From Tetradesmus obliquus (taxonomy: Eukaryota; Chlorophyta; Chlorophyceae; Sphaeropleales; Scenedesmaceae): 64,000 nt of DNA. A program made the translations under genes and the position numbers. Below the pieces are notes generated by a model that was given only the letters and a program-made list of their open reading frames with translations, ran no database searches and had not been told where the DNA came from. The stretch spans positions 1,178,001 through 1,242,000 of the forward strand of contig CP126197.1 of NCBI GenBank assembly GCA_030272155.1, given 5' to 3'. This document shows positions 1-12,107 of the stretch, piece by piece (the first letter of the stretch is position 1; every line of letters starts with the position of its first letter).

Positions 1-84
1 GGGGTTTGTTGTAGACGTGCCTACGCTACGCAATTCAAGTGCTGATGCGTGCGCCGGCTGTGCCCTGTGCTGTGTTGTCTGCAG

Positions 85-633
85 AGGATCACCCGGCAGC
101 AGGCAGCAGCAGAGCAAGGCGGCGCCACGCCAGCAGAACCTTCACGTGCTGATAGCGAGTTGCGGCAGCAGCGTGCGGCAGCTGCAGCAGCGGCTGTGGC
201 GGCAGCAGTGGCGGCGGCTGTAGCAGCGCTTGGCCACCATATGGGCGGTATCAAGAGACCGGCAGCAGGCACATGTGAAGACGCTGAACAGCAGCTGGCA
301 GCCTCTGCTGATGTTGATGCCAGCACCGGTGCTGCTGCGGCGAACTGCGATGAGCCTGCTGCTGCTGCTGTTGCTGCTGCTGCCGGCCAGCCGGTGGCTG
401 CTAGCAGAGGCTGCAGCAAGACGCCTGGCAGCACGCCTGGCCTTGAGAGTGAAGGCATGCAGACAGACAGCGAGACGGAAGCTGAGCAAGATGCTGAAGC
501 AGAGGACCAGGCAGTTGAGGGTGCAGCAGCAGCAGCAGCAGGGGTGCTGAGGCGTGCAGGTGCTAGGGCTCAGGCGCGCAAGCGTGTGCGCACGGGCGCG
601 GCAGGCTTGCCTCAGCGTGCGCCGGCGTATTGA
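85..633 (+). CDS. Ala/Gln-rich hypothetical protein, last exon (5' part outside window)
   Basis: An open frame runs from a plausible 3' splice site (tgttgtctgcag, ending at 84) to a TGA at 631-633. The product is dominated by Ala runs, with acidic Glu/Asp patches (around 460-520) and a basic C-terminus containing ARAQARKRVRTG, which could be a nuclear localisation signal. I recognise no domain. CAG and GCA/GCG codons lie on the plus strand, as in the other plus-strand genes here, which supports coding on this strand. It may be the 3' end of another member of the array that follows, but I see no AP2-like module in it. The start is outside the window. Confidence 0.4.
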   Translation, partial: RITRQQAAAEQGGATPAEPSRADSELRQQRAAAAAAAVAAAVAAAVAALGHHMGGIKRPAAGTCEDAEQQLAASADVDASTGAAAANCDEPAAAAVAAAAGQPVAASRGCSKTPGSTPGLESEGMQTDSETEAEQDAEAEDQAVEGAAAAAAGVLRRAGARAQARKRVRTGAAGLPQRAPAY

Positions 634-1772
634 GGAGTTGTGTAAGCTAGTATGTCAGGCCTGGGTGGATATGGGCTTTGAGCATGCTAGCGCCTGACTG
701 TGCGGAGAACTTTCAGCAGCTTTCCAGGGCTGTTCTGCAAGCTGGTAGTGGGCCAAAGCCGGGCTTCTGGGCTAGTGCCTTTTTTTTGTTACCAGAGGGG
801 ACGAAATCCTACTGGCTAGTCACACGCAACAGTCAGGCGAACCTGGGGTTGGGTGTAGTCCTGAAGCGTAGTGAGCGTTGGTATGCACCCACTTGTCTTG
901 TAGTTGTCAAACATCGAGCACTGCGTGCTACTAGCACTAGTTAGTAACTGACTTTGTAGTGTCCGGTCAGGCCACAGTAATGGCTGTTGTTTGACACCAC
1001 AAACTTTTGCGCTTGCATCCAGTTGACAGTTCCAATGTTTATTCGGAGGCACACAGGCAGAGGCCTCAACATAAGCCAGCACACACGGTTGATTTCATCC
1101 GGCCTGGTTTTAAGAGAGATGTGTGAACTTGATTGCTAGGCATCGCCAGGCATGACGCTGACTGTGCAGAGTGTCAAGAGCATGGCCAAGGGGTTGTTGC
1201 CTCCCCTGAACCCCTGTCACATTCTTGGGGCAGAAGGGTAAATGATGGGTTTAAGGATAAAGAAGGCAGATATATTGCGTCACAGGGCTGCCTATATGCT
1301 AGCACCCACTAAACTTGCATGGCCTCAGGCCGGCAATGCCGGCGGGCCTGGAAGGAGCAGCATCAAGCTGCTGCGCACAGCCTTGCAGCTTATGTGTCAA
1401 GCCATCGTTGCAAAGAAATCCCACACTGAGATGCCACGTTTTTTGGGGGATGCGGGAATAGAATGTGCCAGGCAGGGCTCCAAGACTGGTAAGGGTTCTT
1501 GGTGTTGAGTGAACCATGCCATAGCGATTGGCTAACAGTCAAACGTAGCGATCTCAGCATCGAAAGGCGGTTGAAATAAGACAAGCTTGCATGTCAGTGG
1601 TCCGTGCTGTTGATGTCGCTTCCAACCTGTGCCTTCGCAGCTCAGGCTGTTCCCAAGTAGACCCATCTTTTTGTAAATCGACAGTTGCTCGCCTCGCCTG
1701 GCGGAAGAGGTTGCGTCCGGTCCGCAGCGCATTGCCAAGCACCTAGAACCAGCAAACCGTGGGAGGATACAG
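634..1772. other. intergenic and presumed 5' leader of array copy A
   Basis: No convincing gene. The region holds a fragment of the short dispersed repeat described at 4489 and 21383 (about 790-850, plus orientation). From about 1500 it holds the leader shared by array copies A, B and C, which ends in an AACCGTG-containing stretch just before a 5' splice site at 1773. Confidence 0.4.
790..850 (+). repeat. fragment of short dispersed repeat
   Basis: The stretch gttaccagaggggacgaaat and the following cctactggct match the reverse complement of the start of the 130-bp element at 21383-21512. Only this end is recognisable and no target-site duplication is visible. Confidence 0.45.
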
Positions 1773-1795
1773 GTGGGTGCTGCTACTGGCAGCTG

Positions 1796-1838
<43 letters not shown>

Positions 1839-1925
1839 GCTGCTGCTTGCCCACCACTTCTGACCCCCCTAATGATAGGTAATCATTGTTGTGGTGTGAC
1901 GTACTTGCACGTGGGTGGCTTGCAG

Positions 1926-4143
1926 GCTCCTAGCCTGGCACACAGAACAACAGTGCAGCAGCTGCTGCTGCAGAAGCAGCTGTGACAGCAGCAGTGGCAG
2001 CAGCCAGGACGACAGCTGTTGGGCGCAGCAACGTGATGCGGGCAGCATGCAGCCACTGGGGACCAGCAGAAGCAAGGACAGCCTCAGTAATCAGGCACGT
2101 GCTGCAGCAGACAGCACCAGCCAGGCGGGTGATGCGTCAACTGCAGCAGCTAAACGTGCAGTGAAGCGCACAGCAAAAGAAGCAATAGCAGCAGCAGCAG
2201 AGGTAGCAGTAGTTGTTGCGCCAGCAGAAGCTGCGCTGTTCAACGGACAGCAGCCGCCACCACGCGGCAGTTGGACAACCATGTCATATGGCAAGTGGTA
2301 TATGCAACTGCACGGCAGCATCGTGCAAGGCAAGCATTGTCAGCAGCGTGCACAGGATGGTGTGCAGGCTGCCTGTGCGGCTGATCTGGCACGCCTCGCC
2401 ATACTGGGCAGCAGTGCAGAGGCAGCAGCAGCGCTCAACTTTCCTGCAAGCATCTACACGCAGCAGCAGGTGGCAAACATGGCAGCGCTGTTGCAGCTGA
2501 AGCAACCTTTGTTACAATTAGCTGCATGCAATCAGGGCAGCAGCCGCAGCAGCAACAGCAGTGGCAGCAGCACAGTGCCCAGTGCGCTGCCTGCTGCTAA
2601 CCTGCTGAGGAGTGCAGATCGTGTGAAGCAGCAGAATAAGCTGCGAGCGCAAGCAGATGCAGCAGTGGAAGAGGCAGAAAAAGCAGTAGCAGCAACGGAG
2701 GCAGCAGCTCCGTTCAGCAGCAGTGTTGATGGGCCCTTGCGTGCCAAAAACGTGGACTTTGTACCTGGTCATGGCCATGGGCTGTATGTGATGGCGCTGC
2801 AAGGCGCAGGTCACAAAGCCCTCACCACTTTCAGAAATTTTTTATGTATTACAGCAGCCGCCTGCATGCTGTGTGTGCTGCTGACCTGGGGCAGCTGGCC
2901 CTGGGCCGCGCTTCCGTCAACCTGCCAGGTGACAGCTACACAGCGCAGCAGGTGGCAGCCATGCGGCAGCTGCTGCAGTTTGAGCGGCCGGAGTGGTTTT
3001 AGCCGGCAGCAGCAAGCAGCGGCAGATCCCGCAATGGCACGCCTCCAGAGACGGCTGTCTACCTGAGAGCAGTTGTGGCTGCAGCAAGGCATGCAGTGGC
3101 AGCAGCTGCTGCTGCTGCAGCTGAGGCACACCCAGAGCAAGCAGCTGCATACCGTGCAGCTCCTAAGCAGCAGCTGCAGCAACCTATCCTCTGCCGGCCC
3201 AACAAGTCCGGCTGGTCAATAGTGATTCGCGTGAAAGGTTTGCCTCAAATTGCGCGTTTATATATGACCTTTGCAGATGCTGCTGCTGCCGCTTGTGCTG
3301 CTGACCTCTCGCTTAGCCATGCGGGAAGAGCGCTCAGTGCGGCCGACGACGTTCAACCCCCCGCCAGAGATCTACAGCACGCAGCAGGTGGCAGCAGTAG
3401 GTGCGCTGATCGCTGCACGCTACCCCGGGGTGGCGCTGTCACCAGCTGGTAAGGCGGGAAGCGGCGGCAGTGACGGCAACAGCAGTGAAGCAGCCGCCAG
3501 CAGTGGCAGCAACAGCAGCAGCAGCAGCTGTGGTTCTGCAGGTGACAGCAACAGGGATGAGCAGCGGCAGCAGCAGCAGCGTCGGCGGCGGCGGCATGCA
3601 TACAGCAGCAGTGGCAGCTTTAGCAGCAGCGGATGTGGTTCTGAAGGGGACAATAGCAGGGACGAGGCGCAGCAGCAGCAGCAGCAGCCACCGCATTCAC
3701 ACGGCCAGGGAGTGGTGGCTGCGGCAGCGCTGCTGCTGCCCTCTGATCAGAGGGGTGCCGTGCAGCTGCGCTGTGAGCTGCAGCAGGTCGACACCACACC
3801 TTGGCCAGCAGCTACACCAGCAGCAGCAGCAGCAACAACGGCCGGGCCGACATCAGTGCGGCGGCTTGCACCACGGTCTCTGTGCAGCAGGAGTCCAGCA
3901 GGGATGCAGCGCCACAGGGGGCAGGGCTTGCAGGTTGCAGGGCAGCAGCAGCAGCAGCAGCTGGGGCTGCTGCCAAAGCAGAGTGCAGCAAGGCGGGCGG
4001 CAGCTGAGCGGGCGGCTTGCTGCAGGAGCAGCACCAGCACCAGCAGCAGCCGCAGCCGGGTGGGTGCTGTGAGGGCAGCAAGGTTGCCTACGGCACCAGC
4101 AGCAGCAGCAGGGGCAGGGCGTGTACGCTGGCATGCAGTGTAG
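1926..4143 (+). pseudogene. AP2/ERF-like multi-module protein, array copy A, disrupted
   Basis: The shared 5' intron (1773-1925, gtgggtg to tgcag) precedes the coding exon. Three modules resemble degenerate AP2/ERF domains, with GKWYMQ, an AACAADLARLA helix and LNFP, at about 2263-2500, 2725-2990 and 3184-3450. They are joined by Ala-rich coiled linkers and followed by a Ser/Gln tail. The frame is broken several times against copies B and C. It shifts near 2845 inside module 2. A TAG at about 2998-3000 replaces the Glu codon after Trp-Phe. Two bases are lost near 3305 in module 3. A further shift probably lies near 2000. AP2 proteins are DNA-binding transcription factors; this copy is probably dead, though parts could still be transcribed. 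Confidence 0.6.
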
Positions 4144-5184
4144 CATTGCGGCAGGCAACTGACATGACAGGCGGACATGGCAACCTTAGCAGGGGAAAGT
4201 AGAAAGCAGAAAGGAACACAATGCTCACTTGTGCATCTGTTACTGCTCTGGAGCGCAACCGTGTGAGCTTGACAGGGGCAATAGCATTCTTGCGCGACGT
4301 GTGGTGCGTCGTGTTCATCCGTGTCTGGCGCTGATGCAGCAGGTGCTGTGCTTCCTGTTAACAGCTGTCAACATGTTTGTGCTGCAGGGAGTTTGCAGAG
4401 TCCCTGTGCTTCCTGCAGCTGCTGGGCCTGGCAGCATGCTGATGTTTGCTTGCATGAAGCACTTGTGGCAGTTTGCAAGCTTGCACTGTATAGGGTGTTG
4501 TGACGTGTTCTGCTGGTGAGGCACTGCCTCCCGCTCCCGGCATTTGTGCTTGCCCAGTTGTGCTGTGGTAGCGAGCCAGTAGGATTTCGTCCCCCCTGGC
4601 AAGCCCCTTGCACTGCAGTGCTGGCACCAGTGCTGTGAGCACATCTGGCGACCAAGCATGCAGCAGCACAGGGCAGCAGTGTGGTGGTGTAGTCTGCCCT
4701 CCCTTGACACGTATTTCGGGGTGCATGTCATCTGGATGTTGACAATGGGACGTGGTTGAACGGGCTTGAAGTCGTGCCAGGAAGGGGCCTCATGTGGCAG
4801 GCCTCTTCACGCTAGTTCAGGCCATGTGAGTACTCTTAAATTGCGTCATGCTTGCAATGATTGACCTGCATGCACGTTGGGACCCTTAATGCTGGGCTGC
4901 TAGGCTGTCTGCCATTCAAAAGGCAAACAGCCGAACCCTAGTAACGTCAGCGTCATCAGGCCCACATGCTGAACTAGGACCATCGGTTACAGCAGATCAA
5001 GCTGTTGCTCTCGTTCTGATTTTCCACGAAAGTGAGTTCATCCGGCCACAGTCAAACTATCCGTCCTGGGTATGGGATGCTCAGCAACAACTTGCCGACA
5101 CACCCGTCGCACGGCCGCCAATCATTGCTAAAACAGTTGATATACAAGTAGTACATTCAGTGTATCAGGAAACCGTGGGCTGAA
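4144..5184. other. spacer between array copies A and B
   Basis: No gene is supported. About 4390-4440 matches the 3' flank of copy B (near 8850: cctgcagcagctgggcctgg versus cctgcagctgctgggcctgg here), so the spacer was duplicated with the genes. The stretch also contains a complete short element (4489-4607) and, toward 5185, the shared leader ending aaaccgtgggctgaa before the intron of copy B. Confidence 0.4.
4489..4607 (-). mobile_element. short SINE-like dispersed element with 8-bp flanking duplication
   Basis: This 119-bp stretch aligns with the element at 21383-21512: tatagggtgttgtgacgtg, gtgaggcactgcctcccgct, gagccagtaggatttcgtcc. It is flanked by ttgcactg at 4481-4488 and 4608-4615, which I read as a target-site duplication. 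It has no coding capacity. In the minus orientation it contains ggacgaaatcc, weakly like a tRNA B box; a tRNA ancestry is only a guess. Confidence 0.55.
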
Positions 5185-5346
5185 GTGAGTCCTGATGCTA
5201 GTGGGCGATCTAGGATTAGTCTGCTACTGCTGCTGCTACTGCAACTGCTACTGCTGCTAATGCCATTTCTGATGCTGCGCAGTATGACCTGCACCATCCC
5301 CAAACCAAGGTGCCGACATGATGTGTTGTTCTGTTGCTGTTTGCAG

Positions 5347-6570
5347 GCTGGTTTAGTTGCACCGCTGTCAGCCCCATGGCCGCACCCGGCACTGCAGCTG
5401 CTGCCAAAGCAGCGGTGTGGAGGCAGTGGCAGCAGCGAGGTTGACCAGTCCTACTGTTGTGCAGCAACTGGAAGATGGCAGCCTGAAACCACGAGGTACA
5501 TATCTGAACAAGAATGGCACCTGGGTTGCTCAGCAAGCTACTCCAGCTGGCAGAGTCAGAAAGAGTTTCAGTACCGCTGTTGAAGCAGCTTGCGCGGCTG
5601 ACCTCATCCGGCTCGCACTGCACACCGTTAACGTGAGCTCAGAGGAGCTGAACTTTCCGCCTGACATGTACCAGCAGCAGCAAGTAACAGCATGGGCAGA
5701 GCTGTTGCAGCAGGCGAAGCCCGGGGTGCATGTGGCAGCATGGAATGCATCAACAGCAGCACAGGTGGCAGCCAGGGCCGAGGCAGAAAGGGCTGCAGCC
5801 AGCGCTGCTGTGGAAGCAGCGGCAGCTGCTCGGTTGGCAGCACCCGCAGCAGCACAGCAGCTGGCGTCCGGGCACGCTAGGGCTTGGGTGTGTGTACCAC
5901 CAGCCCACCAGCAGTCTTGGCTCCTCGCAGTGCACGGTGGTGCACCAAAGCAAGGCGGTGTCCTGGAACTTCAGCAGCCGCCTTGATGCATGCTGCGCGG
6001 CTGACCTGGCGCGCCTTGCACTGTACGGCCCGTTAGCGAGCTACCTGAATCTTCCTGCAGCTACCTACACGCCGCAGCAGCTGGCAGCATGGCAGCAGCT
6101 GCTGCGGGTGTGGCGTGTCGGCGTGCCAGCGGGTGATGATCCAGCTGCAGCATCTGGGCATGCAGTAGAGCTTGCAGCAGACACAGCAGTAGCAGCAGCA
6201 GCAGACAAGGCAGTTGTGGCTGCGCCGGCAGAAGCTGCAATGTTCAGCGGGCAGCAGCGGCGACCACACGGCAGTTGAACGAGCAGGTCATCATCGGGCC
6301 GGTGGTGCATGCAAATGCCTCGCACATGGTGCACCATTGCTCAAGGCATGCGTCATGTGTATGTATATATGCAGACTGGCGTGCAGGCTGCCTGTGCGGC
6401 TGACCTGGCACGCCTCGCCATACTGGGCAGCAGTGCAGAGACAGCGGCAGAGCTTAACTTTTCTGCAAGCATCTACACGCCGCAGCAGGTTGCCGCCATG
6501 GCAGCGCTACTGCAGCTGAAGCGGCCTGAGCTGGCTCTGGCTGCATGCGACCAGGGCAGCAGCAGCCGTC

Positions 6571-6608
<38 letters not shown>

Positions 6609-7989
6609 GCCGGCAGCACAGGCTTAAGTGCAGCGCCTGCTGCTGAGTTGTTGAGGAGCGCAGAGCGCGAGGCGCAGCGGGCTGAGGTGCAAGCGACAGC
6701 AGACAAAGCAGTGGAAGAGGCAAAAGCGGCAGCTGCAGCAACCAAGGCAGCAGCACCGTTTAGCAGCGGTGATGGTTCTCCCTATGGCAGGAATGTGAGG
6801 TATGTACCTGATCGTGGGGTGTACACGATTGCAGTCCGTGAGACAAGTTATAGCGTCACCACCAGTTTCACAAAGCAGTATAGCAGCCGCCTGCATGCCG
6901 TGTGTGCTGCTGACCTGGCACAGCTGGCCCTGGGCCGTGCTACTGTCAACCTGCCAGGTGACACCTACACAGCACAGCAGGTGGCAGCCATGCGGCAGCT
7001 GCTGCAGTTTGAGCGGCCGGGGTGGTTTGAGCCGGCAGCAGCACGCAGCAGCATACCCCCAGTAGCAGCTGCCTGGCTGCAGGCTATTGAGGCTGCAGCA
7101 GTTGATGCGGCTACTGCAGCTGCAACTGCAGCAGCTAAGGCAGCACCAGCGCAAGCGGCTGCATATCGTGCAGATAGACAGCAGCAGCAGCAGCAGCAGC
7201 AGCAGTTTCCTATCAACTGCTGCCCTTTCGGGCCACGCAAGTCACGCTGGGCAATGTGCATTCGGGTCGAAGGTTTGAGGCAGAGGTTTCGAATGTCTTT
7301 TGACGATGCTGCTGCTGCCGCATGTGCTGCTGACCTGGCTCGCCTAGCCATGGAGGAAGGGCCTACGAGGCACTCAGTGAGGTTCAATTTCCCGCGGGAC
7401 ATCTACAGCACGCAGCAGGTGGCAGCAGTTGGTGCGCTGCTGGCTGCACGCCACCCTGAGGTGCAGCTGTCAGCAGCCGCATTGCCCGGCAGCAACAGCA
7501 GCAGCAGTGGCAGCAGCAGCAGTAATGGCAGCAGCAGTGACGGCAGCGGCAGCAGTGATGGCGGCAGCAGCAGTGATGGCGGCGGCAGCAGTTACAACGC
7601 CCTCAGCAGCAGCAGCAACAGCATCAGCAGCGGGCTCACTACTCATGCCAGTATGGGGCCTTACATCCCTGCAGGCAGCAGCCGAGCAGGTGCTCTGTAC
7701 AGAGGGCACAGCAGCAGGGCTGAAGTGCTGCAGCAGCAGCAGCAGCGTGCATGCAGCCAGGCAGATTTGGCTGCTGCTACGCTGCTGATGCCCTCAGATG
7801 CAGTGCAGCTGCGATGTGAGCTGCAGCAGGCCGCATTTGAATTCTGGTCAGCAGTAACGCCATCAGCAGCAGCACCGGCGGTGGCCACCCTCTCATCAGC
7901 CTGCCCGGGGCGGCAGCCAGCGTCACATGCACTGTGCAGCAGCCAAGCAGGGATGCAGCTGTGTGGTTGGCAGGGCCTACGTCTTGCAG

Positions 7990-8031
<42 letters not shown>

Positions 8032-8249
8032 CAGGGCCATCCCTACAGCCGAGGGCAGCTGATCGGGTAGCTCAACGGCTGGCTTGCTGCAGCAGCAGTA
8101 GCAGCAGCAGCAGCAGGTTATGCCGGGCAGTCGCAGAGGGTGCAGCAAGGTTGGCTGCGGCACCAGCAGCCAGGGCAGGGTGTGCTGCAGCTGCAGCATG
8201 CTGCCATGTGCTGCTGCACTGCCGGCATGCGGCTGACATGGCAGGCTGA
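5347..8249 (+). pseudogene. AP2/ERF-like multi-module protein, array copy B (five modules), disrupted
   Basis: A conserved 5' intron (5185-5346, gtgagtcctg to tttgcag) precedes the exon. CCATGG at about 5373 is a likely start. Five AP2-like modules lie at about 5488-5700, 5880-6110, 6260-6530, 6775-7025 and 7200-7470. Module 1 is the best (RGTYLNKNGTWVAQQ, then EAACAADLIRLAL and LNFP). Modules 3-5 correspond to modules 1-3 of copies A and C; modules 1-2 are unique to B. The longest intact stretch is 6309-8249. Lesions are a shift near 5410, a shift near 5960 within module 2, and an in-frame TGA at 6276-6278 where A and C have TGG in the GSW motif. The tail has long Ser and Gln runs, then GMQLCGWQGLRLAGQQQ and an Ala/Cys-rich end shared with C. 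Confidence 0.6.
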
Positions 8250-9693
8250 TGCTGTGAGCAGTAGAGAGCATGGCCTTGCAAGGCAGCAGCAGCTGTTGCT
8301 GCTAATAGTCTCTTTGCACATGTGCTGTATGTTTGTGACAACTGACCCTGGGTGACACAAGGTCAGGCATGCTGTCTAACAACGAATTATTCCACCCACC
8401 GAGTACTGAGGACCACGGTGGGTGCGTGACTGCGCATGTCAAGCGAAGCTGGGCCCGAAGACTTGCTGTGCACAAGTGAGTCAGAGTGCTGCAGTTTACG
8501 TTGCCCTGGTGATTGGGCCGTACCAGCTCATACTGTCTGAACACTATCCGCCAGGACATGCATGCAGTGCTGTGCCGGGTCCGACACAGTGCAGTGCTGT
8601 GCCGTGCTGTGCACTGCTGTGCCGTGAGTCACATGCATGTCTGAATCGTCTGTGGTGCATGCATGGTATGGAGCATGCTCTGCGCAATGTACAGCACACT
8701 GTTGCTCCAGTCCGGCATGTCTTGGTGCTGGAGCTCAGGCACGCAAGCAAGCGTGCTTGGCATGGATATGACAGCCGCAGGAGCGCTTGTCCCAGAATGT
8801 GGTGCGTGTCATGCAGCAATATCGGGCAATGGGGCAGCAGGCTGCACTTCCTGCAGCAGCTGGGCCTGGCAGCAAGCTGGCGTTCGACTGCACGTAGATC
8901 TTTCAGCAGTGTGCGGGCTTGTGCTGCAGTGCTGGCGGCAGTGCTGTGAGGGCCAGCGGCTGCAGCCATGCGGGCAGCGGCAAGCCACATGGTGGTCATT
9001 GCTACGGTGTACAACGGCTTGATCAGTAGTATGGTTGGTTGAGCAGGGCCGTGGTGCAGGCTGCCCTCTTGGCACATAGTTGTGGTTGATGATTACAAGG
9101 TGATGTAATGCAGTGCATTGCTTCGTTTCTGGCAGGAGCTTTGAGCACTTCTGAGGCCAAAACAGATGCAGCAAACCCACCTGCTCTTTCTGTTAGTGCC
9201 CGGGTCTGTGCTTGTTGGTGGTGCTGAGCGCTAGCCAGCGCTGGCTACAGCCAGCCTGGACCAAGTTGTGTTTCAAGACCAAGTGTCGCAATTTGTCGTT
9301 CTCGCCTGGTCCCTTTCAGTGGCTGGAGGTCCCAGGCTCATATAATTGCATTTAAGTGGTCAGATCTGTGTTACAAGCAAGTCCAAAAATCTGCTGGAAC
9401 CCCTACCAGGACTGACTGAACAATGCCATTGGCTGGCTGGCAGACAAACCTTAGTGTGAGAGGTACAGTCTTTCAACAGCCGAACTTGCTCCGGCATCGT
9501 CAGCAGTAAGCGCTGCCGGTGGCATTCTGGCCTTTTGTAAACGTTTCGTTCCGGTCCCAGTCAGTAGTCAGGTACTATCTCCCATCCTCGTGGGTGCGAG
9601 ATCTTGCTTGCCTGAGTACCGGGGAGCACACCCGAAGAAGAGTCGCACAGCTATTGAGAGCAACTGCTACACCAGAGAACCGTGAGGGTACAA
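8250..9693. other. spacer and leader between array copies B and C
   Basis: No gene is supported. The 3' flank of B (8340-8720) matches the 3' flank of C (12230-12480), including gccctggtgattgggccgta versus gctctggtgactgggccata. The last part is the shared leader, ending in gagaaccgtgagggtacaa immediately before the intron that starts at 9694. Confidence 0.4.
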
Positions 9694-9833
9694 GTGAGTG
9701 CTGATGCTGCTGGTGGTCTGCTGCTGCTGCTACTGCTGCAACTCGTAGTGCCAGAACCGCTTGTGCTGCCACTTCTTACCTCCGCCTCCACCTTTTGAAG
9801 GTGATGGTGTAGTGTCTTGTCGGTGATCTGCAG

Positions 9834-12107
9834 GATCGCTTGCTTTGCACCGCAGTTGGACCTGTCACCACACCCAGCACGGAAGCTGCTGCAGAAGCAG
9901 CACTGACAGCAGCAGCGGCAGCAACCAGAACGGACAGTTCTACTGGTGAGGAGCAACTTGATGCGAGCAGCATGAAACTGAAGGGGTCCAGCAGCAGCAA
10001 GAGCCGCTGCAATGCCCAGGCACATGCTGCAGTCAGCAGGCCCAAAATGGCTGCAGGTGATGGTCCAACATTTGCAGCGCCTGAGCATGCAGTAAAGCAT
10101 GCAGCAGATGCAGCAATAGCAGCGGCAGCAGAGGTGGCAGTTGTGGCTGCGCCAGCAGAAGCTGCGCTGTTTGACGGCCAGCAGCCGCCACCACGCGGCA
10201 GTTGGACGCGCAGGTCAGCATCAGGCAAGTGGCGCATGCAAGTGCCCCACAGCATTGAGCACGGACGGAGATACGCAAAACGAGTGCAGACTGGTGTGCA
10301 GGCTGCCTGTGCGGCTGACTTGGCACGGCTGGCCATACTGGGCAGCAGCACAGAGGTGGCAGCATTGCTCAACTTTCCCGCGAGAATCTACATGCAGCAG
10401 CAGGTGGCAGCCATGGCAGCGCTGCTGCAGCTGAAGCGCCCTGCGCTGAAACTGGCCGTAAGCAACCAAGGCGGCAGCAACAACAGCAGCAGCAGGAGCA
10501 GCAGCAGCAGCAGCAACAGCACAGTGTCCAGTGCGCTTGCTGCTGCTGTTTTGTCGAGGAGTGCAGTGCGTGTGAAGCAGCGGGCTGAGCTGCGAGCAGC
10601 AGTAGATGCAGCAGTCGAAGAGGCAGCAGCAGCTGTTGCAGCAACGGAGGCAGCAGCACACTTCAGCAGCATTGTGGATGGGCCACCTTATGGCAGTAAT
10701 GTAGTCTTTGTAGATGGATTGTATCGAATTCAGCTCCGCGGAACAGGTGACAAGTTCTTTGCAAGGAATTACAGCAGCCGCCTGCATGCTGCGTGTGCTG
10801 CTGACCTGGCACAGCTGGCCCTGGGCCGCGCTGCTGGCAACCTGCCAGCTGACAGCTACACACCGCAACAGGTGGCAGCCATGCGGCAGCTGCTGCAGTT
10901 TGAGCGGCCGGGATGGTTTGAGTGGGCAGCAGCTCGCAGTAGCACGCCCCCAGAGACAGACGCCTGGCTGCAGGCTGTTAGGGCTGCAGCTAGGCATGCA
11001 GTAGCAGCTGCAGTAGGTGCAGTAGCATTAGAGCAAGCAGCTGGGCCGCAGCAGCGGCAGCAGGGGCAGCAGCAACGGCCTGCGTACTGCGTGCGCCGCA
11101 AGGCAGGCTGGACAATGCGTGTAGGGCTTCCAGGATCGACAAAGGATTTTTGGATGTCCTTTGAGTCTATCACTGCCGCCGCCTGTGCTGCTGTCCTGGC
11201 TCGCTGAGCCATGCGTGATAGCAGGCACTCTCGGGCGTTCAATTTCCCGCGGCACATCTACAGCAGTCAGCAGGTGGCAGCGGTTGGGGCGCTGATTGTT
11301 GCACGCTTCCCTGAGGTGGCGCTGTCAGTAGCTGCAACGTCAGACAGCAGCAGCAGCAGCAGCAGCAGCAGCGATGGCGGCAGCAGCAGGGACGGCAACA
11401 GCAGTGACAGCAGCAGCAGCAGCAGGTGCAGCAGTAATGGCGGCAGCAGTGACAGCCACAGCAGTGGCAACGGCAGCAGTGATGGCAAGGTGATCACTGG
11501 CCGTGGTGGTGTTGCATCTCTCAGTGCTGCAGGCAGCAGCAGTGGAGCTGCTCCAGGAGGGCACAGCAGCTGGGCTGGGGTGCAGCAGCAGCAGCGGCAA
11601 CAGCTGCTGCCGTTTGGACGTGGCCAGGCAGTCGGGGCTGCGGCAGCGCTGCTGACCTCAGGTGCAGTGCAGCTGCATGGCGAGCTGCAGCAGCTTGACC
11701 GCAAGTCGTGGTCAGCAGTCACACCATCAGCGGCAGCAGCAGTAGCCCACTGCCGGGCAGCAGCAGTGGCAGCTGGCTTCTCATCAGGTAGGCAGCCAGC
11801 TCCACATATGCTGAGCAGCAGACCAGCAGGGATGCAGCTGTGTGGGTGGCAGGGCCTACGTCTTGCGGGGCAGCAGCAGCAGGCAGGGCAATCGCTGCAG
11901 CAGGGGGCAACTCAACGGCTGGCTATCTGCTGCAGCAGGAGCAGCAGCAGCAGCAGCAGCCGGGTGGGCTTTGTAAGGGCCGCAAGGCTGGCTGCAGCAC
12001 CAGCAGCCAGGGCAGGGTGTGCTGCAGCTGCAGCATGCTGCCATGCGCTGGTGCACTGCCAGCAGGCTGCTGACATGGCAGGCTGGTGGCGTGGTGGTGA
12101 GCAGTAG
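9834..12107 (+). pseudogene. AP2/ERF-like multi-module protein, array copy C, one internal stop
   Basis: The shared intron occupies 9694-9833 (gtgagtgctg to ctgcag). The exon is open in one frame for its whole length except for TGA at 11205-11207, inside module 3, where B has CTA and A has TTA; the same frame continues to 12107. Modules lie at about 10195-10440 (SGKWRMQ, AACAADLARLAILG, LNFP), 10675-10915 (GLYRIQLRGTG, AACAADLAQLALG, NLP) and 11085-11310 (AGWTMRVGL, FNFP). The first in-frame ATG is at 9972. The C-terminus repeats the GMQLCGWQGLRLAGQQQ motif of copy B. This is the least damaged copy: one substitution separates it from an intact frame, so it could be recently inactivated, read through, or encode a truncated factor. 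Confidence 0.6.

Noticed and set aside
11205-11207. Selenocysteine at the TGA of array copy C or other TGA sites
   Set aside because: The residues in the paralogues are Leu or Trp, not Cys, no selenoprotein family is involved, and no SECIS-like structure was recognised.
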